Source of the DNA: Reticulitermes lucifugus
Taxonomy: Eukaryota; Arthropoda; Insecta; Blattodea; Rhinotermitidae
NCBI GenBank assembly: GCA_026260175.1
Contig: JAKCWW010004315.1
Location: 2,679-37,991, forward strand
Length of the DNA: 35,313 bases
Direction of reading: 5' to 3'
Numbering within the stretch: the stretch's first letter is position 1; every line of letters begins with the position of its first letter. Of this stretch, positions 1 to 9,115 are shown in pieces. The notes under the pieces are model-generated. The model was not told the origin of the DNA. It was given only the letters and a program-made list of their open reading frames with translations, and ran no database searches. Position numbers and translations under genes: made by a program.

Positions 1-190
1 AGCCCTACGCACCGGCCGCCTTTACCCCCCAGGAAATATTCCTGGTACTCATTTATATTAGAGACTGAGTCGACCCCAGGGCCATATGTGAACGGAAGAA
101 TCATGTTAATGAAAAATTCCAATGACACCATCAGGAATCGAACCCGCGTCCTTCCGGCTTGTAGCGCAGTGCCTCAACCAACTATAGCTT
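1..190 (-). mobile_element. tRNA-derived SINE, truncated by the window edge
   Basis: Read on the minus strand, this begins near 188 with a tRNA-like head. The RNA polymerase III B box GGTTCGATTCC is exact (reverse complement at 134-144), and an A-box-like TGGTTGAGGCACTGCG lies about 40 bases before it. The body then runs through a segment ending in GGCGGCCGGTGCGTAGGGCT at position 1. The body shares its layout (GGCCC..CTCAG..CCT.., GAGTACCAG) with the plus-strand SINE at 26262-26545, so both probably belong to one superfamily. It is not a functional tRNA, because there is no cloverleaf 3' half. The 3' end lies outside the window. Confidence 0.7.
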
Positions 191-192
191 TC

Positions 193-258
193 TGATATAT
201 ACCCCGCTGAAGATGGCAATCTATTTGCCGAAACATATGTAGGGGTTGAAAATATATC
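193..258 (+). ncRNA. Hammerhead-ribozyme-like motif (type I layout)
   Basis: Core boxes are CTGAAGA at 207-213 and GAAA at 230-233. Between them is a 5-bp helix II (215-219 with 225-229). After GAAAC comes a 4-base loop and GTA (239-241), a permitted NUH cleavage triplet. Helix I pairs ACCCC (201-205) with GGGGT (242-246), then across an internal loop GATATAT (194-200) with ATATATC (252-258). There are two departures from the textbook fold: an extra T214 between the core and helix II, and G206 unpaired next to the core. Penelope-like and other retroelements carry minimal type I hammerheads with very short helix III, so a retroelement relic is the likely source. Activity is not shown. Confidence 0.45.
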
Positions 259-429
259 TTACACTTATCAATAATCTTGTGCATTTGTTGGTGTGATTTA
301 GACTTACGATAAAATGCACACAACATAAAATATCTAATGAAGTAACATTCTCGCCACAGCTTTAGTGGCCTTGGCTATTGGAATAATTATCACATTATGA
401 ATCGAGTGTATCTGCCCTACATTCTTTCA

Positions 430-512
430 ATACAGGGTATACACAAAAGAATGGTGCGGATTCCCTTTATTCACCATTGAAACCGCACCATTCTTTTGTG
501 TATACCCTGTAT
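430..512. repeat. Perfect 30-bp inverted repeat (hairpin)
   Basis: Arms 430-459 and 483-512 are exact reverse complements, separated by a 23-base loop. A short outer match (CTTTCA and TGAAAG) extends the stem imperfectly. It is either a small foldback MITE or a recent inverted duplication. No flanking coding sequence or target duplication was found. Confidence 0.85.
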
Positions 513-539
513 ATATGAAAGGCGTAATTAATCTGGACC

Positions 540-1200
540 TCGATTAAAGCGTTGACGTCAGGTTTGGCGTCGGCGTTGGTTTTGGTATCGACGTGAATTC
601 CATTCTCGGCGTTGGTTTCATTTCATTTACGAGTTCGGTTCTGGATTTAACACTGTCTGCACACTGCGTAATTTTTGTTTATATTTGCGCCAGGTGCCTT
701 AAGGAAAGGAGAGGGTACTGGAAATTGAAAGAGGAAGCACTAGATCACACTCTGTGGAGAACTCTCTTTGGAAGAGAAACCGCAACTGCTCGAGGCACAT
801 ATCGAGGGGCTCAATCCATTGGGATACTTTCCGCGACCTTAGCACAGTGCGCTTTATCTGGAGACCGAATCTGCTCCGGCTCATATCCTGGATTAAGTTT
901 CTTTTGCGCAGGTCCTTAACACGAACCCTGAGAAAGTTGTGTTTGTGAACACCGGATTTAAATACCAGCACGTTTATAGGTCGTTTTTATATTGTGAACA
1001 TAGAGCACTGTGTCGTTGGTAGTTGTCGAAATCGTTAAGATTATTAAAATTATTATTACTAAAATTGTTGTTAAAATTGTTAAAATTTGCTAGCAGTTGG
1101 TCTTGCATAGATGTTGACGTTCCGTATCCTGTAACAACATGGTTATCACAGTCTTTCATAAAGGTTTGACACATTGCATGACTTTATAATCTTGTTTCTT
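540..1200. other. Unassigned sequence, possible LINE relic
   Basis: No supportable gene. Short open frames exist on both strands around 590-970, none with splice context or family resemblance. A plus-strand reading near 715-770 (EEALDHTLWRT) resembles the ends of insect LINE open reading frames, so a decayed retroelement is possible. Positions 1017-1090 are rich in ATTATTA/TTGTTAAAATTGTTAAAA simple sequence. Confidence 0.3.
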
Positions 1201-1342
1201 TTATGTAGTCTGGCTTACCTGCTGTTGTTATTGTCCTCTGTACCCACGCTGGCCCGCTTTACTCGCATCCAGTTAGTCTCTAGCGTTCTCGCTGTCCGCA
1301 TATGTGGTGCCAGGATCACTAGCCTAATGGTGCTGTCTTATA

Positions 1343-1487
1343 GTGCGTAATTTATCAATTAAACTTTATCATAGGTATGTATGTAAACGAAAAAGACTTA
1401 TATATAGGGTTCGCTACTATCCGCGGTTTCGGGCATCCGCTGTAGGTCTTGGAACGTATCACCCGCGGATACGGGGGGACTACTGTA
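1343..1487 (+). mobile_element. Tigger/pogo-like DNA transposon, right end
   Basis: The segment running from the AATTTATCAATTAAACTTTA region to GGGGGGACTACTGTA ends in TA, consistent with the TA target duplication of Tc1/mariner-pogo elements. The inner part (CTATCCGCGGTTTCGGGCAT, then GGTCTTGGAACGTATC and CCGCGGATACGGGGGGACTA) closely resembles, from memory, the right ends of mammalian Tigger/MER2 elements. The left terminus and transposase are not recognised in the window, so this is a solo or truncated end. Confidence 0.6.
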
Positions 1488-1589
1488 ATAGACATTGTGT
1501 GAAGTATGCATTGTGTTATTATGGTTGATAATGCACTACACTGTGTAATAAAATGTAGTGTTTACTAAATAATGTCAAGGTTACACAAT

Positions 1590-1640
1590 TAAGAAGGAAG
1601 GGATTGGCAGGGCATGTAGCATGAATGGGACGTTTCTGGC
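1590..1640 (+). mobile_element. LINE 3'-tail relic (fragment)
   Basis: The translation RRKGLAGHVA..MG matches the 'RWAGHVARMG' end of insect LINE ORF2 proteins, the same family as the better copies at 15826-16150 and 24625-24985. Only this short block is recognisable. The following 150 bases may be its eroded continuation. Confidence 0.4.
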
Positions 1641-1799
1641 ATTACATGCTTTGTAGGTCAGAGAAACTGATTGAAAGAGAAAGCAGTTCACTGACCGTTG
1701 TTCACAACTCACTGGAAGAGAATAGGTAATTGGCCTAGACATAGATGGAAGATATTAACATAATCTTACATCAGGTATGATGTTCCTGATGGGATTGAT

Positions 1800-2165
1800 C
1801 TGGCTTAGGGTGCTTGTAAACCCAGACTGAATGCCCATGCTCTATGTAATGTGGGAGCTTCTGTACTTGTTGGGCAACTGCTTGCTGTACAAGAAGGCAG
1901 TGCTGTGAGCTGGATGACCAAGGAATCATCCATCAATTTCAGACAGGGGAATAGTTTTCTCGCATCTTCAGAGCATCCAGACAACCTCTGAGGCCAGCCC
2001 AGCTGCCTATTCAAGTCTGTGTTCAGGGTAAAATGTCTGGGCCAGGAAGCAAACCACTTATCTCTGTCTAGTGCCAAGGAAAGAATGTGTGGAGCTTTAT
2101 GTGCTGTACCTCCACACCCCTCTATACCCTCACTATGTGGTGTGTGATGAAACATGGAGACAGCT
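1800..2165 (-). repeat. Dispersed insect repeat, minus-strand copy
   Basis: Minus-strand translation reads RDKWFASWPRHFTLNTDLNR followed by QLGWPQRLSGCSEDARKLFP, an open frame of 116 codons that looks like a protein. Its pattern (..W.ASRP..FTP.., ..LGGPQSRSG..GEEKN..) is a very common interspersed repeat in insect genomes, and three further copies lie at 12245-12560, 25780-25965 and 31138-31205. I therefore call it a repeat, not a gene. Confidence 0.6.
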
Positions 2166-2895
2166 TTACCTTATGTGAAGTGTTTTCATGTTAATGAGTT
2201 GTGTTGCTCACAGCGCAAACTGTTGTGTGAACAGTAGGAGGTGGATTGCCATTTAAAATGATGTACTTGTTCACAGGCAACAGTGACAAAATGCCGTTCC
2301 AAGTGATGAAGAATGACCATGTGGTCGTTATCTGTGCACTCTGTGGTCTGGGACCTCAGTGACTTTAGACTGAACTTGTATTTTGTATTACACTTTGTGT
2401 TGTTGTTTTGTGTGTTGACTGTTGTGTAACACTGGGCAATGCTGCTGCTTCAGTGTATTAGTGTTGTGTGTACTGTGAAGAAAATATCAGCATCAGAAAT
2501 GAGGTTTTTTATTTATGTCATAGTAGTTATGGCATATGTATTTAATTTATTTCATGTGGTGACAGTTGTGTACAATTGAGGCAGTTGTTTCTACATTGAG
2601 AACTTTCAACATTGTAAGCAGTTTTGAGTGTGTGATTGTCCTTGTGATAACATTCTAGTAGAACTCTGAAATTCTTCGCATGTGTCCCTGACCTAAAATG
2701 TTTATTTATACTGATAATGTTTTTAACCAAGAAGTGTTCCAGATTGTGTTTCCTCACTTCGTTTGAGAGGCAAAATATGGTGTTGGTGGGGAAAAGAATG
2801 TGGTATTAAATACTGTGTCTTTAAAAAACATACTGAACTTCCTGTAATTCAGTTTTCCCAACGTGACATTTCCATCCATGCTTCACTTGTTCTTT
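2166..2895. other. No recognisable feature
   Basis: TG-rich, low-complexity non-coding sequence. The only open frame (minus, 2542-2757) has no family resemblance or splice context. Confidence 0.5.
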
Positions 2896-3115
2896 TTATT
2901 CTTTAGTACAGGATTTGAGGTGCTCACAGTGGTGAAAATTCATAATGCGGTCTGGGTTAGGACACCATGTAGTCAGGTACATGGGTATGAAAGTTTTGGG
3001 TCTGTCTTCACAGGCAGTCTGAAGATGGAGGCAACCTGGCCGAAACCTCGGTACACACCAGTCAGACTACATAGTCCCATAACTGGGAAGACTAATTTTG
3101 AATCGTAATATTTTG
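2895..3115 (+). repeat. Interspersed 'FEVLTVV'-type repeat
   Basis: The plus-strand translation begins GFEVLTVVKIHNAVWVRTPC and continues through GSLKMEATWPKP. This matches an interspersed non-coding repeat abundant in several insect genomes. The start is related to the outer part of the foldback copy at 5854-6028, where the minus strand reads RFQVLTAVLLKIQVFWDVTL. The element also contains a hammerhead-like core at 3019-3053. Confidence 0.6.
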
Positions 3116-3379
3116 CAATTTCTGTGCATTGTGTGGCTGTTATGAAAGAACTGAATACTCGTACATGTATTAGGCAATAAAGATACCTTATTATTTTCCA
3201 TTATATTGTGATGTGAGCAGAAATATGTGGGAGAAAATGTAATGTAATATAATATTTAGTAATAAGTGTATTTAGTTGGTTTGTAATAATTTCAAAGTTC
3301 GCTATTATGTTTAATGTCATTTAAAATCGAGAGGGGTGTGAAGCAGAGGGTATATCATGCTACATAGTTCCGCAAGTTA

Positions 3380-3600
3380 CCACCGGGAGCATGCTTTACA
3401 CACCGCCAGTGAGTCGTGCCGGTTGCAATAACATACGAAGGCGCCGCATTTGGCGGTGTAGGTTTACGTTTGCACGGGATATTAATCTGAGGTTTGTGCT
3501 GTGGACCGTGCGCGGAAGAAGACACAGATAACAGAAGACTGCCAGTGAATATAAAAGAGAAAGATTACAGATCAAATAGTCGTTTGTTTTGATGGTAGGA
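3380..3600 (+). promoter_or_regulatory. Probable promoter region of the CHCHD1 gene
   Basis: This is a locally CpG- and GC-richer stretch (for example GGCGCCGCATTTGGCGGTGT near 3440) in AT-rich surroundings, immediately upstream of a clean splice donor at 3625. That is typical of a housekeeping promoter. There is no convincing TATA box. The boundaries are guesses. Confidence 0.3.
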
Positions 3601-3624
3601 TGTCGACAGTCGTAAATGGCACAG
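3601..3624 (+). other. Likely 5' leader exon end of CHCHD1 with upstream AUG
   Basis: ATGGCACAG (3616-3624) is followed by an ideal donor, GTGAGT. Splicing to the strong acceptor at 4198 gives a short open frame (starting MAQDII) that ends with TAA at 4331-4333. It overlaps the CHCHD1 start in a different frame, so exon 1 is best read as 5' untranslated. The 5' end of this exon cannot be placed. Confidence 0.4.
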
Positions 3625-4198
3625 GTGAGTTTCTTGCAGTGCGCTGCAAAATGTTTATTGTGAGGAGAATTTCGAGGTCTGTTAAGTTACAGTTTGATTC
3701 GTTTGCGTGAGGCATTTTGTATTACTGTGACTTTAACCTATGTTATTTAATCTAACTTAGCAGGCGCATGGTAGTGGAAGGTTGGAATGCGTGAACTAAT
3801 ACCCCAACACCGGTACGTTGGGGTATGTGTATCAAATGATGTACTGCTGCTAGGTTGAGACTGGGCCTATTCGCCAGATGTAACTCAGACGTTGGTATCG
3901 CGCCAAAATCCACCCTATTTAGGACAGGTAATCCCATTTCCAAAACGCGAGTGGGTGTGAAATTTGTGATGTCGAAACCACAGTCACATTTATTTCGTTT
4001 ATTTGACTGGCGATGGAGCTGCTGGATTCACAGGGTGGGCTCAGAAGTTGACATGCGTTAAATATACCCTGTACTTAGCAGTTGACACAAAATTCATTTT
4101 TCACTTATGCTTACTATACTTAACAGAAATTTAATATTATCTAATTACTTCATGTTTTGACATAAAGTTGTGAAACACTTTTTATACTTTTTGCCTAG

Positions 4199-4341
4199 GA
4201 TATTATTGTGGATCAGAATAAGAATGAGATTGAACTGCAGCCTTTTAGCCAGAGTTCCACAGAAGGAGCCTGTTCCATTCCAAGAGGTCCTGCCCCTGAG
4301 GTTGAAGAAAACAGTTTCTGGAAAAGGGGATAAAACTTCAG
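4199..4341 (+). CDS. CHCHD1: CHCHD1 exon 2 (coding from 4224)
   Basis: The acceptor is a strong pyrimidine tract ending TTTTTGCCTAG at 4198. The donor CAG|GTTTGT follows 4341. It encodes residues 1-39 plus the first base of Asp40. Confidence 0.8.
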
Positions 4342-6156
4342 GTTTGTAAAGGCCCTTATTGTATGTTGTTCTGAAATGCACGACTTGAAAAGGCATAATT
4401 AGTCACTGTATTATATAGATATACTCAAAAATCGAAGGAGGCAATGAATAGTCTATCTGGTAGATCTGCAGAACATTTAAAACAAGGTTCACTTAAAATC
4501 GTCGCAGGAAACCAGCCACATCAACTCAGCACATCAGTCCAGCGTTTCAGAGACCCTTTCAGTCTCCATCTTCGGGAAATGGTGTGTTGTGCAACCAGTG
4601 TAGGTCATTTATATACATGTTCAAAGTCCTTTTCCCACTCTTTACTGTCTGTGAAGGAAAGAGGGATGGTCACTTTTGCTCACAGTTAAGCTTGGGATGA
4701 GTCAGTACTAAAGAGCACAGAAAGTAAGTTTGTGTTACATCACTGAGTAGAAATGTTTTCATTCTGATTATTGTTTGTTTGCTTTCACAGATGTTGCCTG
4801 CTTACAAGAGATGGCAATCATGTTGGCTTGCTTCAAAAACAACGACTTCAATCAAGCATTATGTGCCAAAGAGATCAGTAACTTTCAGGGCTGTTACAAA
4901 GACTTTGCGGTAATGTAAATTAGTATGAACATGTTCATATTTCCGGGCCTTTGCTTGTGAATGAGCCATAAGGTGGGCTCCTATAATAATAATTTCTATA
5001 TATATAGCTTTCCAGATTTGGTTTGTTTTTTATGTTATGGGACAGTAAGGGAGGTAATATTTGGAAAATTGAATTTCTTGACTAAAAGAATAGGCCTACT
5101 GAAACTAATGAATGGCTCATAAAGATATGCTGCTGCCATTTGATCAGACTGTGCATTGGCTTATGAGTGATAGGGTGTACATTGGATTTTTGTCTGAACC
5201 AGATCATAAAGGTATTGTAGTAGAATGAAGACAAAAATTATGTTACAGAGACAGTCTTATTCTCCTTACTGGTGTAGAAACATTATGAAGATCTGTCTGT
5301 TCTTCCATTGTTTGGTTTGATTTGATTCTGTTCTTCCTCCTACCATTATTTTTGGAATATGGCCTCAGGAATGTATAATACGAATTCTTTGTTTAGCAGT
5401 TGCATTTTGTTTAGTCTTCTCATTATTAATTTTAATTAATTGAAACGCTGCCTCCATGTACCACTTTAAGTTTCTTAAAAGAATTCATTGTTTCTCTCAT
5501 CATCACTAAAACAGTACGAATCTAACTTTATAATATCTTATGTGCTGTTTTCAATTTGTGACGGAAACAGTGCAAAGAAACTGAAGCTTAAAATCCCATT
5601 CTTTTGTGAAAATGTTGATGTGTGACACTTGGACTTTGTTGTTAGAAAGAAATGCTGCAGATAGCTTGTCTTGTACTGTCACAGGATAAGACATGGGGGT
5701 AAATGTGGTACATGAGATATCTTGTCATGTACAAGTAAATAATTAAATTTTTAAGTGCTCTGCAGGGCAACGTTTGGCTCATATGTGAGATTTAAATATT
5801 ACAAAAGGAATGTTAACATATAAAGAGGCATTGATAATACTGATTGACTCGAGGATTCAAGTTTCGTGTGATGTGATGCTGCATCATTGGGCGAGTAGTT
5901 CCTGATGCTTCAAAGGCACTACAAGCCTTTGAAGCATCAGGACTACTCACACAGTGACACAATGTCACATCCCAGAAGACTTGAATTTTCAGCAACACTG
6001 CTGTGAGAACCTGAAATCTCACATTGATTGATTTTGTTGCAGGAGAAGAGTAATGCAAAGAAGGGCCTGGAAAAGAAAGGTATTCTGATACCAGGGGAAA
6101 AGAAACTTACCTACAAGCAGGTGAATGCTCTACTAAGAAGGTTTCCTCCTAATTGA
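4224..6156 (+). CDS. CHCHD1: CHCHD1/mS37 small mitochondrial ribosomal subunit protein
   Basis: Three coding exons (4224-4341, 4791-4909, 6043-6156) join in phase to give 116 residues, close to the vertebrate protein of about 118. The family protein, mS37/MRPS37, is a component of the mitochondrial small ribosomal subunit. It enters the intermembrane space/Mia40 disulfide pathway before reaching the matrix. Residues 43-74 hold two exact CX9C motifs (C43/C53 and C64/C74), which form the helix-hairpin stapled by two disulfides. The N-terminus is basic (MRLNCSLLARVP), suiting mitochondrial import and rRNA contact. The C-terminus (ILIPGEKKLTYKQVNALLRR, then FPPN) matches the family's conserved tail. 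The start ATG at 4224 has A at -3. It lies 25 bases into exon 2 and is chosen because no upstream in-frame ATG exists in that exon. Convergent with the PLC-like gene. Confidence 0.9.
4342..4790 (+). other. CHCHD1 intron 2
   Basis: 449-base GT..AG intron. The open frame at 4444-4689 inside it has no family resemblance and is crossed by no splice evidence, so I treat it as chance. Confidence 0.7.
4791..4909 (+). CDS. CHCHD1: CHCHD1 exon 3, twin CX9C domain
   Basis: Acceptor TTGCTTTCACAG ends at 4790 and donor GCG|GTAATG follows 4909. It encodes residues 40-79, including CLQEMAIMLAC and CAKEISNFQGC, the two CX9C motifs. Confidence 0.9.
4910..6042 (+). other. CHCHD1 intron 3
   Basis: 1133-base AT-rich intron, unremarkable except for the foldback element near its 3' end. 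Confidence 0.75.
5854..6028. mobile_element. Foldback MITE-like element, copy 1
   Basis: The centre is a perfect 17-bp stem (5901-5917 with 5925-5941) around a 7-base loop. The stem continues outward imperfectly, with about 75% of bases pairing, to GATTCAAGT near 5854 and ACTTGAAT near 5979-5986. Beyond it, 5987-6028 matches the 'FQVLTAV' interspersed repeat on the minus strand. A diverged relative with the same arm sequence (AAGTCTTCTGNGATGTGA) occurs at 21145-21297. Confidence 0.65.
6043..6156 (+). CDS. CHCHD1: CHCHD1 exon 4, C-terminus and stop
   Basis: Acceptor ATTTTGTTGCAG ends at 6042. The frame runs EKSNAKKGLEKKGILIPGEK to RRFPPN and TGA at 6154-6156. The acceptor lies only about 15-20 bases from the end of an inserted repeat in intron 3. 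Confidence 0.88.
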   Translation, partial: EKSNAKKGLEKKGILIPGEKKLTYKQVNALLRRFPPN

Positions 6157-7119
6157 TGGGTGTTGTTAGGATGCCAAGAGGTGTTTGTTATAAATCTTTG
6201 TTTTATATTCATAAAGTGAAATGCCCATAATTTCACTGTAGTTAAACTTGGTAGCATACTTGTCAAGTGTGGCACTGCTGTATAATTTTATGGCTGTAAA
6301 ATATAAGTTTTGTACCACTTAAAACAACAGGGGATGTTTTTCATATTTTTTCTGCACTTTTGCAGTAATAAGCTAGTGGTAGTGTCCTCATGATGTTTCC
6401 TGATTTAGTTTTCAGTCTTTGTTGTTCACTAAGCAGGTTTTAATGCTGTGGTACATACTCATTTGAACTTCACAGTCATCTTGAATAGAATAATATGGAA
6501 TAGCAATCATACTACCAGCCATTACATTGTCACTGATGGGCTATCCACTGGCTACCTAGATGTGCTACATGACAGGTGTATATCATTATGCACATTATTT
6601 TTAAAGAATTAAGATTAACCAGAATTTGTGTAAGGGAAAAATTCTGTAACATGAACATCTGTACCACAGAGGCACACTGCATTCTGGGAAGGAAGGAGGG
6701 GAGAAAGAAATAAATAAAAACAGTGGTTTCAAGAAGTACAACATTTTGATTGTTTTATTTGGTGTATGTAAGTGTGTAATATTAAGCAATTTGTGTTTTT
6801 GTAAGTGAAGCATGAAAATTGTGATCATATGGGTGATTACCAATACACGTTTGTTTTCTGGATTTCTCAAGATGCGAGGTACTTTAAGTGGGTGTTTCGG
6901 TGGCAGTAAAGGTCAATGTAGTGATACTGCTGTAAACTTGTATCTTACAGGTACTGGGTGCTGTTTACGAACTATTATGACTTGGAAATGTTTGTGGTTT
7001 ACCTAATTTTCTTTTCTCCCCGCAGCGTGCTGTGATTACATTTTCGCATACACCTAAACCATTTTCTTTTAAACACTTACCGTTTCAGAATTCACATTCA
7101 TCTTTTTGTATCATTCAAC
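6157..7119. other. 3' flank of CHCHD1, otherwise nothing recognised
   Basis: The beginning should be the CHCHD1 3' untranslated region. The first canonical AATAAA after the stop is at 6709-6714, with a second overlapping at 6713-6718. No GT-rich element clearly confirms the site. Open frames on both strands here (6601-7006) have no family resemblance. Confidence 0.4.
6709..6718 (+). terminator. Candidate polyadenylation signal of CHCHD1
   Basis: Two overlapping AATAAA hexamers (AATAAATAAA) lie about 550 bases after the stop codon. They are the first on this strand downstream of the gene. Placement without transcript data is uncertain. Confidence 0.3.
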
Positions 7120-9115
7120 CCTCTATAACCAGTGGTCCGCCAGAATGTCTGACTGTCAGGTGTCACTGTATCTGATGTCCTGGACTCAGATCAACTACCA
7201 GTAATCATCCACATACTGGATCATGTTAGAATTAGGGATCTTTTGGCCCCTGTAGAAAAATTCACTGATTGGGAACAGTTTCAAGTTCTCGCCTGTGAAT
7301 TAATTTCACCTAGAATTAAAATTAACTTGGGGGGAAGAGGCAGATAAAGTGGCATGCAAATTTACAGCCTCTATAGCCTCAGTATGTAGGCTGGCGACAA
7401 GTGAAATCAGACTTTTGGACCTAAACAACAATCTACCAGGTTTAGATAGCTTGCTAGGAGGAAAACAGAGGCTGAGAAAATTGTGGCACAAAACCTGGAT
7501 CCAGCATGTAAAGCGGCAGTAAACTGGGTCACTAGAACCTTTAGAAGAATAACTCAGAGAAAGGCACTTGAACGATGGGAAACAAGAATATGTAACTGTG
7601 AGGTCACACCTCAAGCAATCTGGCCTATTACAAAATCCCTTTTGAAATGGGGTGGTGGACCAAAGGCACCAACTGCAATTCATGGTCATTCAGGCCTTAA
7701 ATTCTGCCTGATAGACAAAGCCAACACTATCGCAGATTGCTTAGAAAATCATTTCACACCTTGTGCCCTGTGTGATGAAGACCATGAACTGCAGGTGGCG
7801 GCTAGAGTCCAAGCTCTGCTCAAAACTGTAGATGGCAATCCTCTTATCAGAAGTAGTCCGTATGACATTCTAAAATTAATAAAGTCACTAAAACTGAGAA
7901 AGGTGTGTGGAATTGACAGCATTCCAAACAAATGCCTCAGGCACCTTCCCAGAAGACCTCTAGTAAGCTTGACACACTTTTTTAACACTGTATTTGGCTA
8001 TCACATCACCTTGGAAGGAATCAAAAATAATTACCATGCCCAAACTGGGCAAGGACCCTAAGTTTCTTCAAAATTTACATCTGATTAGCCTCTCATCCAC
8101 TACAGGCATAGTAATTGAGAAGATTATTAAAAAAATAGTCCAACGGCACATTGATGAATGAAACTTGCGAAGTGCAAGTCAGTTTGACTTTCATGCACAT
8201 CGCAGTATGGCCCTTCAATGTATGAGGCTAACTGACCATGTGACCTTAAATTTTAACTATAACCTGTGCACGGCTGCGGTATTCTTGGATATCGAAAAAG
8301 CCTTTGATACTACATGGCACCATGACTTGTACAAGTTACTGAAATTAAACTTTTCATTCAGCGTAGTTAAGTTTATTAGCTCTTTTCCTGCAGACAGAAA
8401 ATTCAGAGTCTTGGTTGAAGGTGAAATGTCCACACCTGGAGAAATACAAGCAGGGGTGCCACAGGGTTCTGTCCTGTCCTCTACACTATATAATTTGTGC
8501 ATTGATGATGCCCCACAAGCACCAGGTACATGCTTGGCCCTCTTTTGTTATGACACGTGTATATACGCCACTGACCGCAAAGAGGACTATGTTCTCAGAA
8601 GCTGCAGCGTGGCCTCACATCAATGGAGTCATGGTGTGAGTGCAGGAACATTAAAAAAAATGGAGATAAGACTCGGGCTATCTATTTTCTCATGGAAATG
8701 GACCGGCAGAGTCTCATCTTCCATTGAAAGGACGGAACATTCCCTTCATTAACCACGTAAAATATCTTGGTGTAGTCTTTGATGGAAGGATTACATGGAG
8801 ATATTATATAGAAATAATTAAAGCCAAGGCCTTCAGAACATTTGTCAGAGTCCACTCCCTATTCAAAAGTGAACGATTAAGTGCTAACATTAACGTTACC
8901 CTCCACAAGGCACTCATTAGGCTGTAATGACTTATGCCTGCCCTGCCTGGGAATTTGTGGCATGCACCCATCTTTTGAAATTGCAGCGTCTGCAATACAA
9001 GGTGTAAGTCATATTGTAAAACAGTGCTTAGTTGCCACCTGTACACACCACACCACGTCATACAGGGACATGGTCCGCATTGGATTGAGGCCTACTGTAG
9101 TTATTTGACTGTACA
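7120..9115 (+). pseudogene. Jockey-like LINE, 5'-truncated and broken ORF2
   Basis: Frame-hopping translation gives the end of an AP endonuclease (VLDSDQLPVIIHILDHVRIR, 7160-7220). A connector follows, then a reverse transcriptase: LIKSLKLRKVCGIDSIPNKC, LSSTTGIVIEKII, AAVFLDIEKAFDTTWH (8273-8320) and AGVPQGSVLSSTLYNL. Next comes the thumb region (GRNIPFINHVKYLGVVFDGR) and a decayed C-terminus to about 9110. These are hallmarks of jockey-clade non-LTR retrotransposons. Lesions include a stop TGA at 8159-8161, frameshifts near 8025-8035 and again around 8590-8710, and a catalytic FADD box that reads FCYD (8543-8554), so the first aspartate is Tyr. It is dead, and inserted between the two genes in the CHCHD1 orientation. 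No target duplication was identified. Confidence 0.9.

Noticed and set aside
134-188. tRNA gene on the minus strand
   Set aside because: A and B boxes are present but there is no complete cloverleaf, and the sequence continues into a SINE body.
593-971. Overlapping open frames of 64-108 codons on both strands
   Set aside because: Three frames are open at once, with no splice sites or family resemblance. Probably repeat-derived.
1805-2155. 116-codon minus-strand frame that looks like a protein
   Set aside because: It matches a dispersed repeat with three other copies in the window.
4444-4689. 81-codon plus-strand frame in CHCHD1 intron 2
   Set aside because: The strong acceptor at 4790 and family homology skip it. 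No domain is recognisable.
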